NCBI GenBank assembly: GCA_028023455.1
Contig: JAQFVV010006273.1
Coordinates: 3,854,142 to 3,918,141, forward strand
Length of the DNA: 64,000 nucleotides
Reading direction: 5' to 3'
DNA from: Epiperipatus broadwayi
Taxonomy: Eukaryota; Onychophora; Udeonychophora; Euonychophora; Peripatidae
Both the position numbers and the translations under genes were made by a program. Each line of letters opens with the position of its first letter. The first letter of the stretch is position 1. The notes beneath the pieces are model-generated. The model saw nothing but the letters and a program-made list of their open reading frames with translations, ran no database searches and was not told where the DNA came from. Below, one piece after another: positions 50,122-62,223 of the stretch.

Positions 50122-50588
50122 CAGGGGTGGGCAATTGTTTTGGTTCGGGGGCCACAGAGGCTGGCAAAAAGCCACATCAAGGACTACTTTGTGGAAGCGA
50201 AGGGCCGTACTTTTTTTTTCATGATTCAATAAACACACTACTTTATTTCCTGTATTACCAAAGAAATAATTGTTTGTCCATTCTTCATTAAACACATGAC
50301 ATTCATCACTGATTTTACATTTTTTTGGTGGGTTCATGGTTTCACTAAAGTTGAAAATGTATATATTTGCTAATGCAAAGACAAAATTGAAATTAACCAG
50401 ATCAACTGGAAAAGCACTGCACATCGTATCTACACTGCGCATGTGTATTGACATGGCCATTCTAGTGGAAAATAAGAGATGAATCTTTGGTCACACATGG
50501 AAGGAAATCTCAGTTCAAGGTGGATTTTTCTGATTGTCTTGGCAGGTCACATAAAATCTCTTAGCAGGCCACTATTTGCCCACCCCTG
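50122..50588 (-). mobile_element. hAT element internally deleted (MITE), with 8-bp target duplication
   Basis: Ends CAGGGGTGGGCAATTG and TTTGCCCACCCCTG; perfect target duplication TATTAAGT at 50114-50121 and 50589-50596. A minus-strand frame inside keeps KCKISDECHVFNEEWTNNYF followed by a zinc-finger-like VVCL, the N-terminus of a GTF2IRD2-like hAT transposase. It therefore arose by internal deletion of an autonomous copy. Frameshifted and dead as a gene. A second copy is at 61437. Confidence 0.9.
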
Positions 50589-50599
50589 TATTAAGTCAT

Positions 50600-50820
50600 T
50601 ACAGATAAATGATACTTTTTATATTGCATTTTTCACAATGCTTTTATTTAAAATATGAGTTTTAATTGATTAGAAATCTTCAGATATTTGAAATATCTTA
50701 CACCTTCACTTTTCAAATTCTGAAAAAAGAAATACTAGTCTGTTTGAAACTTTATATTTTAAATAAAGGCATTGTGAAAAATGTTTTATTAAAAGTTGAT
50801 TTATTTGTTAAAATTTAACA
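50600..50820. repeat. Small inverted-repeat MITE
   Basis: TTTTTCACAATGCTTTTATT with AAAATATGAGTTTT on the left, mirrored by TATATTTTAAATAAAGGCAT and TGTGAAAAATG on the right. Same ends as the pair at 46040-46960. Confidence 0.5.
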
Positions 50821-51486
50821 TCTCGGTGTTTTGTTCAAAATACATTATATTTCTTCATTTTTTATATAAATTGCCTTGCTTTTTCTGACTGATTATTCTT
50901 GATTGCTTGAATTACTTTGGTAATATTAAAGATTTAATGAAAATTGTTATATTTTGTAAAAAATATATACATTGTTTTAATAACTGTATGTATGGATATA
51001 AGCTATAAAGCCGGTTTGTACACCAGAGAAAAATAGTAATGAAAATTCAATAATAGATAGAAGTAGTAATTTTTATAAGCAATAAAAAAATTGCTATAAA
51101 ATGAAAACGTATATGGAAAAAGGCAATAATAAAAAAAAGATTGTTGAAAATAATGGAAACTTTATTTTAGATAGTTAAAAGCAATGAAGAAAGATTGCAA
51201 TGTTGATAAAATAATCTTAAAATCAGATATAGATTTCAGGTTAAAAGAAATGCACAAAAGATTAATGAAACATAAACTGAGTGGTGAATTAGAATGCCAG
51301 ATACGCTCAATGGATTTTTTTAAATACAGAAAAATTATGACTGTTTAAATTTAAATATTAAGCTAAATTTTAACGAATCAAACAAAGGAATAAGTACTTA
51401 AAGCACTAATTACAAGAGAAAGGAATGTGAATGTATGCAAATTAAATGCCAGATAATAATCACTGTAAAGACACGTTAGTCTAATG

Positions 51487-52549
51487 CAGTGGTCTTCAAC
51501 CTTTTCACACCTGCTGCCTGGTAAAAATAAGGATAAGACTTTGCGGACCGGCAGAAGTTTAGATAAATTTTCTTGAAGCTGTAACCTGCTTAGCCTTAGA
51601 TAAGCATAATTGTTTTAACTGACCAAAACAGCACACTAGTTATTGTGTATTGTAATGGTGTTATTTACCTTCACATGCTAAACACTCTTTCTTGAGTTGC
51701 GCAGTCATACTGCTACAGAAAACATACAATAACAATCGTTCTCATTAATGTGCTTGCATTTTACATTTATTATTTCATTGTTAAAATGTGCAAGAATAAA
51801 ATGTTATTCACCTGAATGTTGAAAAAGTCAAAAGTTTTGATCTTATTTTATTTGGGGGGAGGGGTGAGAAATACTGAGACAAAAGATAGACACCAAAGTT
51901 ATTTTTTGTTTTTTATTTTTAAAAAAAGGTAACAGAAATTGGTTTTAAAAATAAAAGTTTTAGTATTTTAGTAGTATACAAATAAAAACAAAAAAATATT
52001 GCCTTATAAGCCAAAAAAAGTGGGCGTATTTTTAAACAAAAAAAAAAAAAACGAAGCTTGAAAAAGTCAAAGTTTTGATCTTACTTTATTTTGGGGTGTA
52101 TTGAGAAATACTTTGTAAAAGTTAAAAACAGAACTTATTTTTTGGTTTTTATTTTAAAAAAAAGGTAATAAAAATTGATTTAAAGCAAAAAAAAAAAAAT
52201 TGCCATAAAAAAATTTAAGAGATCAAAAAAAGTCACATTACATTTTATTATTTTAACAAGCAGCCGTGATTGGCTATCAAAAGACAACTGGAGTTTGTAT
52301 AATAAAAAACTTTTTTCTACCCCCCCCCCCAATAAACATCTGTGATAAATAGAAAAACAAACTAATTTATGTACGATTGATTAGATTTTGTTCTGTTTCC
52401 TTTTTTTAAATCGGGAAAAAATGCGATGAAAAAATAAATATTGTTCATATTAATTAAAAGTTTAAAATATTATTTTATTATAAACTTTCTTGCTAGTCTA
52501 GCTGTGGACTGATAGAAAACTTCTGCGGCTCGGTGGTTGAAGACCACTG
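51487..52549. mobile_element. hAT MITE, 1063 bp, perfect 8-bp target duplication
   Basis: Ends CAGTGGTCTTCAACC and GGTTGAAGACCACTG; duplication GTCTAATG at 51479-51486 and 52550-52557. The interior is non-coding, contains a partial internal duplication (GAAAAAGTCAAAGTTTTGAT at two places) and a 10-base C run. The shorter relative at 59662 shares both ends. Confidence 0.92.
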
Positions 52550-52629
52550 GTCTAATGGATTGCTGCTGCCCTATTGAAATAATTAGTTTAATGAATTGCT
52601 TCAATCTTATTGTTTCATCTAACATATTT

Positions 52630-52740
52630 TGCTATTACTCATTGGAATGTTAATAATTATATTAATGGATATTAAGCTGGAGAAAAAAAGGTATGTTAAT
52701 AATTATATTAATGGATATTAAGCTGGAGAAAAAAAGGTAT
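52630..52740 (+). repeat. 49-bp tandem duplication
   Basis: ATGTTAATAATTATATTAAT... ending AAAAAAAGGT occurs twice in direct succession, almost identical; a recent duplication. Confidence 0.85.
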
Positions 52741-53435
52741 AAAGTGTATTAAAAAGAGCAAGTCTCCTTTATGTCGTAATGCTGTTGAAGTTGTCATTTC
52801 ATGAATTAACCTAGCAAAAGCTGAGTGAAAAGTGTACAAACTTTTCTGCAATGAGGAATGTTTCCAGAGTCCATGCCTCTGAAGATGAAAGACATCTGGA
52901 TAGAAAAACTTAACAGACCACATTGGTCTTATATTATTTGCCTATGCCTGATAAGGCCCAATTAGGATAGAACATAAAGGAACTATGAGTATAAACTTTA
53001 GTTATTTACTTAGGTTCATCATTAGTAGTAGTCTGCGGTTATATTAGCATTGAGGGTTTACAACTTAAAATCAAGGACTCGACTGATTATGTTTGTAAAT
53101 TAAGCAATGCTTGAACTGGTACCAAGTTAAACTGGTTAACTATGTGTATATATTTATTGTTTAATCTTTATTTAGGATGTTTTTCTTAGTCGATAAGTTT
53201 TGTTAATTGTTGGCATTCAGCATCGTATGTGAATACACAATAAAAATTATAATAGAATGGATTAAAATATACCCTGAGAAATTACAACATATTTTGCTTA
53301 TCAATTATAGATAAAAATGTACATTAACAAAATATAAACAGGAAATTAATTTAAATTATTTAATATCAAATATGTTAAAATAATCAGATGAAATACTCTA
53401 TAAATAAATCATTTAAACTTAAGATTATCTAGATA
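52741..53435. other. Unassigned sequence
   Basis: 52740-52980 is less AT-rich, with CTGAAGATGAAAGACATCTG then GAAAAACTT on the plus strand. It could be an end of another Penelope-like repeat, but no stable hammerhead folds. The remainder shows nothing. Confidence 0.3.
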
Positions 53436-53438
53436 ATT

Positions 53439-53562
53439 TTTTTTTCATATGTCAAATGCGTTGACCGGGAAGCGAACCGGTATTTCAAATGGATTAGTGA
53501 GATATAATTTAGCTGCTTGGAAGGCAGCTATGCTAACCACTAGGTCACCAACGCTTGACAAC
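53439..53562 (-). mobile_element. tRNA-Gly-derived SINE with 29-base insertion in the variable region
   Basis: On the minus strand: GTCAAGCGTTGGTGACCTAG, AGCATAGCTGCCTTCCAAGC (TCC anticodon), then about 29 extra bases, then CCGGTTCGCTTCCCGGTCAA and the CATTTGACATATG tail with poly-A. The extra piece matches the unrelated locus 54318-54346 on the same chromosome with one mismatch. Confidence 0.85.
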
Positions 53563-53934
53563 TATTTTTGAAATGTGACATACATACTACCACAAATATG
53601 TTAAGAGTAATATGAAAACAGACTTTCTTTTTATGATTTCAAGAATCTTTCATAAGGAACCAAATTATCTGGGATTAACCAAATATTTTTTATGAATATT
53701 TGATAATCTATTCTTAGTGAACTTTCTATAATTAATAAAATTGTTATAAAAAATTATTTTTCATTTTACACCTACAGCTTTTGATGGCATAAAAATGTAA
53801 AACTATATTGTATTTTAAACTAGCTAGACATATATATTTAGAACTTAATTTCTGGACATAAGAAATATCTAATGACTTACATATATATTTAGTATATATA
53901 CATAATAATATATGATAAATCAGTAAGTTTTATA

Positions 53935-54030
53935 TTTACAATTATTTTAGTTTTTTTTTTCTATTTTAAAACAGTTGAGTTTTATACAATTATTTTAGTT
54001 TTTTTTCTATTTTAAAACAGTTGAGTTTTT
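53935..54030 (+). repeat. About 50-bp tandem duplication
   Basis: ACAATTATTTTAGTTTTTTT, CTATTTTAAAACAGTTGAGTTTT occurs twice in succession, followed by a long T run and an inverted AAAATTGTTTTAAAATA piece. Confidence 0.7.
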
Positions 54031-54499
54031 TTTTTTTTTTTAAAAAATTGTTTTAAAATAAAAACTGTAAAACAATTTTAAATAGCAAACGTAGTTACTG
54101 ATTTTATATATATACAATTGTGTATACTTAGTATATATATACATATTCATTAAATTAAGAGTTTAAAATATTAAATTAAACTGGTCTCTTGTGATTATTA
54201 TTTAAACCAAATGAAAATTCTAAGAATAATTGTTAAGTGCAATGCAGAAATTATTGAATATTTTCCTCACCCTCTGTTCCATATCTATCAAACTGGTTGG
54301 CATACTGAAAAGATAGGTATTTCAAATGGATTAGCGAGATATAATTGTTATATATCAATTTTCAAGTAATTCCAGTGAATTTAAATATATTAAACCTAGA
54401 TTTTAATATTTTATTCAAACTTGAAAAAGATCAAATGTTAACAAAGATTTTCCAAAATCAATAAAAGTATTTAAAAATAGCCAGTAACAAAATAAAACA

Positions 54500-55400
54500 A
54501 AGTATTTTTAAAATACCCAGCCTGTATGATGATCTAGCATGCTTTTGAGAAAGGTCTATTTGGCATCATATATAAATTTCGGGATATGGACCATTAGATG
54601 CAAATCTGTTTGAAAAAGGAACCGACCCCTGATTGAATTTTTTGGATAAATTCTTCCAGAAAGCTAGAGAATTAGATAGAATTTGTCTGGCCTGCCTGGC
54701 TGGCCAAACCAGGGGGCAACTGAGGATTTAGTGGTCAACAATCAGCTGAATAAACTTTCTTGAGCATGATTGCTCAACCTGTAAACTTTTTTGCTGAATT
54801 CACTTTGTGCTACCATTACAATGATTGTGTTGCTTCCTTGTTAAGCTCCTAACCCCCAACCCCAAGAGCCATACAATTACTTTAGACTCTAGTGCTCTCT
54901 ATACTCCGGAGCTTTTGAAATCCACCAGCCTACTCATAGGACATTTTACTAAGTATATCCTATTTTGGTTCAATTTTGTAATTTAATAATGCGAGTCATG
55001 TAATCCGTTTGATGTATTGCTTGATCTTTGATGTGATTATCAAATATGTTCACCTTGCAAATTGTTTATTACACCTTAAATACGGAATGATGTAAATATG
55101 TCCCTAATGATGCTCCACCTTTTGTTATATCCTATGGACTGAAGCCCACCATTTTTGTCATTTCTGTAATCCAGTAATGTAAATAATCAATTTTTGATGA
55201 GGTTGTCCAAAACGTTCACCATACAATGTTTCACCCTATATTTTCTTTTGTACATATTTCAGAGTTTTTATATGTAACCTTATAACCCACAGAGTGCTAC
55301 ATATATGTTCCCAATGGTGTTCCAATTTTGTATCCATTGTGTTATGCCTTTTACTGCGAATAGTTTACTTTTGGATTGAATTATTTTTAAAACTGAATAA
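54500..55400. other. Unassigned block of higher G+C content
   Basis: Noticeably less AT-rich than its surroundings (for example GGCCTGCCTGGCTGGCCAAA near 54690, and CCCCCAACCCCAAGAGCC near 54850). No ORF or family was recognised. It could be a LINE 3' untranslated region or an old element. Confidence 0.35.
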
Positions 55401-55667
55401 AGCATTAAAATGTTAGACAGTAGAAGAAATTATCAAACAATATTGGTTAATATATATAAGTAATTTTATATAAAATAAATAGAAAAAATATAATGTGAAT
55501 ATTTATGAATATATATATATTGGATTGATCGAGAAGTAAACAATAGTAAATTTGTGATTAGATAAAGAAAGTGCATAAAATTTAAATTATAAAGAGAGAA
55601 AAGAACAATAATTTTAAAATTAAAAAAAATGCAAACAGAAATTATTCATTTTTCACAAAGGAAACTC

Positions 55668-55835
55668 TCATACAGTAGCACCACTCAGTGCAAACCAAAA
55701 TAATCAATGGATGCAGGAAGGTTTACACAAAAAAACCCCATCTAGTGTCTACTGATCCAATATCCCCAGACCAGTTTCTAGCTTATGGCTTTCATCAGTG
55801 CAGAGCCTTGGATCTGAGAGCACTGTTTGCCTCTG
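55668..55835 (-). mobile_element. Hammerhead repeat family A, copy with best-preserved ribozyme
   Basis: Minus-strand order: CAGTGCTCTCAGATCCAAGG, the ribozyme, ATATTGGATCAGTAGACACT, AGATGGGG, TGCATCCATTGATTATTTTG and GTTTGCACTGAGTGGTGCTA. A 5'-truncated single copy without a clear target duplication. Confidence 0.7.
55761..55807 (-). ncRNA. Hammerhead ribozyme of family A, complete core
   Basis: Core CTGATGA, stem II AGC-CATAA-GCT (with an A-A mismatch at its base), GAAA, stem III C-TG-G, cleavage site TC, stem I GCTCTGCA with partner TGGGGATA (imperfect). All invariant core bases are present, unlike the copy at 15759. Confidence 0.6.
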
Positions 55836-57010
55836 TGAAAAACAATTGTGTAAGCCTATAGAATGGTGATTATGTTGTTTATTTATGATGTTTTTAAAAT
55901 ATGCTCTTGTAATAAAAATAGTTATGTAAAGTCAAAATATTGGCTAGCAAATTACTTAATTTGATTCAAATAAAATAAAAATTTTTTTGAAAGAATAAAC
56001 TGATGTGTATTATTTGAAAATATGGGAATATATATAGTGAATCAAATTTTGAAAAGGATAGAAAAAAAACCTGTTGAAATTGAAAATAGCTTTACAAATT
56101 TAAACAATCAATTAAGAAGATATTTTGATGTGTTTTACATTAGCATAAGTCTAACAGTGGGAAATATAAATCTATAAAAAGACAGAGCAAAATTTGTAAA
56201 AAAGTCACATGTCAAAGCTAGAAAAATAAACCATCCATTTAATTCAACTTTCCAGTTTTTATTCTTTTAATGTAAATCAATTATTGTTGCATTTTTAAAA
56301 ATATTTTCTATATTATCTAGCAATTTCAGCTGTGTCGTAGCTATGTTCAGACTTACATTGCATTATCAATTATTTGAATAATTATTTTACATATATACAA
56401 AGTTGAAACAAATATCTTTCTTATTATAAACATTAAATTAACAGCTATATAGTTAAATTATAAAAAAAAATTAAATCTACATAATGCTATTTTATAATTT
56501 ATTTTTATTGATGCTACTTTTATTTATCTTGTAACTATAGCTTTAAATATTATACACCATATACACATTAATTGCTTTATTTTTATTCTATAATTATTTC
56601 CATTCACTTTTAGGTTTCTTCATTTAATATTTTTAGTAAAAATAGTTGCATTCACAGGAGAGGTTATTGGAATGATAGAATTTCTTTTTTTTTAATATTG
56701 ATGGCTGTGATATCTTCTCTATTGGGAATTTATGAGATATATCTGTATAAAAGTACATAATCATGAGTGAGTTTGCTAAGCTCTTATTTCTGTAAATAAA
56801 AAGTAAAATAACAATTGTTTATCTTTTTATATTGATACAAAAACAGCAAAAAACAAAACAAAAACAGTAATATTAAAAACATAAACAATGAAGTTAAGGC
56901 AAAAATATTGATCTGTGTCAAAATGTTTTAAAAAGTAACATAAACCAAACGCCAGAAACAATTTTTCAGCTTTACATTTAGGAAAAGATAAATAAAATTG
57001 GAGGATTGTA
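55836..57010. other. AT-rich sequence, nothing recognised
   Basis: No repeats or coding stretches were seen. Confidence 0.4.
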
Positions 57011-57012
57011 TT

Positions 57013-57137
57013 TATATGTTGGACTATTTCCATCATCTAATATTAAATTTTGAATGAGTTTAGAAAAACTAATATTCAAATGAAGTTAAATTTTTTCTAA
57101 AGACATTCGGTATTGATGAAAATAGTCCAACATATAT
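57013..57137. mobile_element. Small palindromic MITE
   Basis: Ends TATATGTTGGACTATTTCCA and GAAAATAGTCCAACATATAT, about 125 bp. Single arms of the same family appear at 18961 and 32925. Confidence 0.75.
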
Positions 57138-57499
57138 GTACAATTAAAATGTCATCTTCACAAACTTTGAGGCAAAAATTAGGGGATATATTTTTAAACC
57201 TGCCAACTTTAGAATAAGTAACTCCAATCCAGAGTTCATTATTTAAATGTTCTGCTTTTATATTATTTAACTATTGCAAACATATTAGATGTTTATTAAA
57301 TTATTTTGCAGATTTATATAGTTTTAATTTAGCATCTTTGGATGGGTAACGTGCTTGTTATCTGAAATCAGCATTAAATGCTTCTATATTAAAAAATGAG
57401 AAACTTATCCAAAACTATTTCTGACATTCGTGGGCTTTTCATTTTCAACATTAACTTATTTAGGTATATTGGTGATTATTTATCTTTTCAACATGTGTG

Positions 57500-57590
57500 T
57501 GATCAGGTGGGTCAGCAATGAGATGGCACTGAGAGTAGTGGGTCATGTGAAAGTCTGAGTTTGAATCCTGCCTATATTACATATATAAAT
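57500..57590 (+). mobile_element. tRNA-derived SINE fragment
   Basis: GTGTGATCAGGTGGGTCAGC, ATGAGATGGCAC (A-box-like), then GTCTGAGTTTGAATCCTGCC (B box) at tRNA spacing, followed by TATATTACATATATAAATG. A third tRNA-like head type in this window. Confidence 0.55.
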
Positions 57591-58039
57591 GCAGGTTTAA
57601 ACCTGTGCAATATATTAGGAATGAAAGGTAAATTATTACAGTTTATGTACATAAGAGCCACAATTTACTAATTGGAAAATAGTTGTAACAATTTATTATG
57701 ATTTAAGAAATGTGAAATAAAATCTGTAGCATTGGCCAAGTAATGTTTTACATACAATATTATTAAATTCAGGATTATATGACAGAATATATAGCCGGTG
57801 AAGATGAGATGTAAAGTACCATTAGAAAACATACTTGTGGAAAGATTATTAATGTTATAAAAGTCCAAAATATTTTGAGATCATTATTTACATTAGAGAT
57901 AAAAAATATGGAAAAACAACTATAATCAAGAAAATGATACACTATTTCTTTTATTAGTAAAATTATTCATAAAGGACTTGTTGAAAGACACATACATAAT
58001 ATATTTGAGTATATTTTAAAGCAGAATGTTCATCATTAT

Positions 58040-59345
58040 TTTCAGCAATTATTGATTCACTGCAAGATGAAAGTCTCTCCAAGTTTAATAAATCTCCAAT
58101 CTCTAACCTATCTTCTCCACATTACTCCAGCTCACTTCCTTATTTCATGCATCCATCTCACATATGGTCTCATTCTAGGTCTTTTACAATTTCTTGGAAT
58201 TAGATTTGATTTAACTGACCATCTATTATCATCTCTTCTAGCAATATGTCCACATTTCAGGTTCTTAATATGTCAGTGACATCTGTTTGTTCTCTCACTT
58301 TTGTATTTCATTTTCAATCTCTTATTATTCCTAACATATATCTCTCCATACTTTGTTAAGTGGTCTGAAGTCTCTGTATTACTTTTCTGTTAAGTGTCCA
58401 AGTCTCAGTTTTGTAAGTAAGAACTGGCAACACACATTTATTGAAAACCTTTTCCTAACACATGTGCACATTTCCATTTGATATTGTTACTTATATCAAA
58501 ACAAGTTCAATTCTATTATTAGTTTCATGTTTTTATCTATAGTAATGATCTGTCCAAAATAAGCTAATTCATTTGGATACATTTACATACAATTCACATC
58601 TTACTTATACCTACCACCATCCTGTTCACTACTCATTGTTATGAATATATTATAATAATAAAAAACTGAAGCTTTTTTTTAGCATTTCTAGTGATTAGAA
58701 TTTCATTGTTAAATCATTAGCAATCTATTTTTTTTTAAAGAATTCTGTTGAACATTAATCTTTTCAACATACTTTTTACTTTCATGTGACAAATCTTGCA
58801 GCATTTTCTGAAGCTCTAAAGTATCATTTACAAAAACAACTACATCATCTGAAAAATGTAAATGATTTAGTCTCTATTTACTTCTTAGCTTTCCATTTTA
58901 ATTCATAAAATACTGCTTGCAAAACTGCTGTAAAAGGTTTTGGAGTCATCCTGTCATACATTCTTCTCAATATTAGTTTTTAATATCATTACGTAATCTA
59001 ATTGCTGTTGTTGCATTTTTATAAATGTTTTTTTTAGAATATGACAACATCTTGGGTCTATATTTTGATGATCTAAAGCTTTAATCACTATGCTTATAGA
59101 ATCAAATGTCTTTCCATAATCTACAAATCCAAAGCACAATGACACCTCATATTCATTGGTTTTTTTATAACTTACATCAATACTTGGATATGATCTACTA
59201 TACTAAAACTACTTTTAAATCCAGTTTGTTGTTTGGTTAGTTGAAATCCAATGTTTTCTGTAGACCAGTTGTAATTATCTTAGTAAAAATTTTGTACATA
59301 ACTGATAAAAGTGTATTCTCAAAAAAACCAGAACTTCGAACAGTT
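58040..59345 (-). pseudogene. RTE-type LINE ORF2 relic
   Basis: Minus strand: MYKIFTKIITTGLQKTL and QTGFKSSFSIVDHIQVL (early RT blocks), LCFGFVDYGKTFDSI (motif A), VIKALDHQNIDPRCCHILK, and after a decayed stretch ERYMLGI, SERTNR, IARRDDNRW and the RTE tail. The order and motifs match RTE/BovB-like ORF2 proteins. Many frameshifts and stops. The second fragment of the same family is at 36130. Confidence 0.8.
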
Positions 59346-59661
59346 TTGTTTATGGTTTCTGGTTTGAAGCCCTTATAAAAATGTAGTCAGGTATACTTTC
59401 ACCAAAAAAGATGCCTTCTACATTTAAAAGTTTGGCTACCCTTGCTCTAATTCGTTCTTCTAAATAACTATTACTTAAATATCTCAGGGGTAAATGTAAA
59501 CTAAGTATATGTGTTATAAATATTACAATTAATATGTGACCCAATAAAAAATGGATGCAATATGTTATACAAAAAATAAATATGAAAGCTAAGTTAATTA
59601 ATAAATAAATTCAAGTTGTGTTTATATTAATAAAACCAAAAAAAATGTAATAACTTTAGAC

Positions 59662-60160
59662 CAGTGGTCTTCAACTTTTTCACACCTGCAGACCGGTAAA
59701 AAATAAGGACAAGGTTTTGCAGACCGACAGAAGTCTATAGATAAATTTTCTTAAAGATGAGCATAATCGTTATAACTGATCAAAACAACAATATTAAATA
59801 TATATGATAAAGTTTTATATATATATATATGGAGTTTGTATAATAAAAAACTTTTTCTTAATTTTTTTTTTTAGAAAATTAATAAAAAAAATTAATCCCC
59901 CCCCCCCCCATAAACATCTGTGATAACTATCAAAACAAATTAATTTGTGTATGATTGATTAGATTTTGTTTCCCTTGTTTTCTTTTTTTTTTAAATGGAT
60001 AAAAATGAGATGAAAAAATAAATAAAAATTGGTTATATTAATTAAAAGTTTAAACTCATTATTTTGTTATTACAAATTTTCATGCCAGTCTAGCACATGG
60101 ACTGGCAGAAAAGTTCCGCAACCTGGCACTGGGCCATGGACCAAAGGTTGAAGACCACTG
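59662..60160. mobile_element. hAT MITE, 499 bp, perfect 8-bp target duplication
   Basis: Ends CAGTGGTCTTCAACTT and GGTTGAAGACCACTG; duplication CTTTAGAC at 59654-59661 and 60161-60168. A shorter version of the element at 51487 (shared CACCTGCAGACCGGTAAAAA-type left end and GTTTGTATAATAAAAAACTT interior). Contains a 13-base C run. Confidence 0.92.
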
Positions 60161-60169
60161 CTTTAGACT

Positions 60170-61355
60170 ATAATTGGTTATATTATTTCTAGTTTTTTAC
60201 AGGCAACATTAAATAATTTCAATATTTCTACACGTGGAGGCAGCATTCTTAGAGGCACAATATTTATTCTATGTTTGACTTATATAAATATTATTAAAGA
60301 TTGTACTTTAGAAAACATAAAATTGCTTAGCATTGAATAATTTAAAAAAAAAAAATCATGAATATGTTTTCTCAGGCTGGTGATTCAACTAATTTAAAAC
60401 TAACTCCCCTAAATATTATTTACTATAGCTAAACTTCAAAGATATTTCTACAATTATTTATTTTCAAAGTACTTTGCAAAAATATCCACCTGAAAGTAAT
60501 CAATATGTATATAGTATTGGGGGAAGATACAGAATGTTCTATGCATAAAGATAAATCACATTACATTTGTCATAGGAAATTATTACATTAGCAATCTTTT
60601 CTACAAATTAAAGCAATGAAATGGTTCATGCTTCTCCTAGTCATTTCCCTGTCATTAATTAGCTTTTTTGATGTAGTATATCATGGAAAATGAGCATATT
60701 CAGAGTACTTGATCACATATCAGATTGTACAATGTTCTGAATCCACCAATTTGACACAATGATCATAATCATTTGTTCAGAAAGTGTGACAGATATTCCA
60801 AAATTTTGAACCACATAAATGTACAATCCAGATATTAAAATATTAGTCGATGAATTCAAAGTTATGTCAGAATAATATGCATCATTAGGCTGATAGGATA
60901 ACATGAATATATTAGCAAGAAATGCCATTTTATAGCTATAACAAATGCTACAATAATTACAAATAAATGCAGAGAACTTTTGAGTTTATTGAATAGACAT
61001 TATAGTTCTTTTGAAGATTTTTGAATGTAATCCAAGTGACATTTAAGACAATAAAATCCATGACATTTCAAATATTTTTGCTTTTCATAAGTATTGTATA
61101 AATAGATAACAATGTAACATAAAAATTATGTTCATAAATTATATATCCTTGTAATGTAATACATTACATTTTAATCAGTATCACATATAAAAATGTTTTC
61201 ATTTCAATTATTTATAAAATAAAAATGACTGCATAGACATAAAAATATTCAATATAGAATTAAAATAAAATAACTGTCATTTTTTAAGTTTAAAAAATTT
61301 ACTCAGGATTAATAATACAGCATATATATATATATATAGGTCAGATATATGCTAA
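60170..61355. other. AT-rich sequence, nothing recognised
   Basis: Only chance-length frames. An AT microsatellite at about 61321-61338 borders the palindromic repeat. Confidence 0.4.
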
Positions 61356-61436
61356 TAAAGGGAGTAAATTACCACCCCAGGCTATGATTTAAAAGCACTC
61401 TAAATGTTGAACAAAGGAATCAAGAATGGAATAAAT

Positions 61437-61774
61437 CAGGGGTGAGCAATTGTTTTGGGTCAGGGGCCACTTTGTGGAAGCAGTTAGCGGAGGGCCACAC
61501 CTTTTTTCATGACAATAAAAGCACTGCTTTATTCCCTGTATTATCAAAGAAATATTTACTGTTGCAAAAATAAAATTGAAATTAACCAGATCAACTGGAA
61601 AAGCACTGTGCATCGTATCTACACAATGCATGTGTATTGACATGGCTGTTCTAGTCAAATATACGAGACAAATTTTCAGTCACACATGGGAAGGAATTCT
61701 CAGTTCAAAGCATATTTTTCTGTCTTGGCGAGCCGCATAAAAACTCTTAGCGGAATGCAATTTGCCCATTCCTA
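61437..61774 (-). mobile_element. hAT MITE, 338 bp, nested in the palindromic repeat
   Basis: Ends CAGGGGTGAGCAATTG and ATTTGCCCATTCCTA; duplication GAATAAAT at 61429-61436 and GAATAAAC at 61775-61782 (one mismatch). A shorter relative of 50122-50588, sharing the stretch around AACTGGAAAAGCACTG. Confidence 0.88.
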
Positions 61775-62223
61775 GAATAAACCCATCTATTCTAATGCTT
61801 ATAAGGATACCTTTGTCAACATTGTTGGTAATTCAAAGTGAAATTAATTTATTAGCCAGATGGAATACGACACTTAAGAGTTATTAAACTTGTAATTAAT
61901 TATACAAGGCTGGAGACAGCTCATTTTTAACACTTTCATTGTAATAATTAAATAAGATTTAATAAGTTAACTTTAAATTAAGCTCAATGTATATAGAAAC
62001 AAACTGAGTAAATCATCCCTCCATGCTATGACTTAAAAGCATTCTAAAGGTTGAACAAAGAAATGAAGAATAGAATGTTGACAAAGGTATGCTTATAAAC
62101 ACAAGCTACTAAGAATAGGTGGCTTCATTCTATTCTTGATTCCTTTGTTCAACATTTAGAGCACTTTAAAATCATAACCTGAGAAAGAGTGATTTACTTC
62201 CTTTGTTTCCATATACATTAAAC

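Noticed and set aside
52862-52900. CTGAAGATG...CATC...GAAAAAC as a possible hammerhead.
   Set aside because: Stem II is not at the right place, stem I cannot form and there is no second copy to compare.
54273-54306. A 34-base minus-strand segment with good splice signals (CTTTTCAG acceptor, GTGAGG donor) that could be an upstream ABCC exon.
   Set aside because: The phase-0 reading (MPTSLIDMEQR) does not match the NBD2 or linker sequence expected before the signature exon, and the Walker A part would still be missing.
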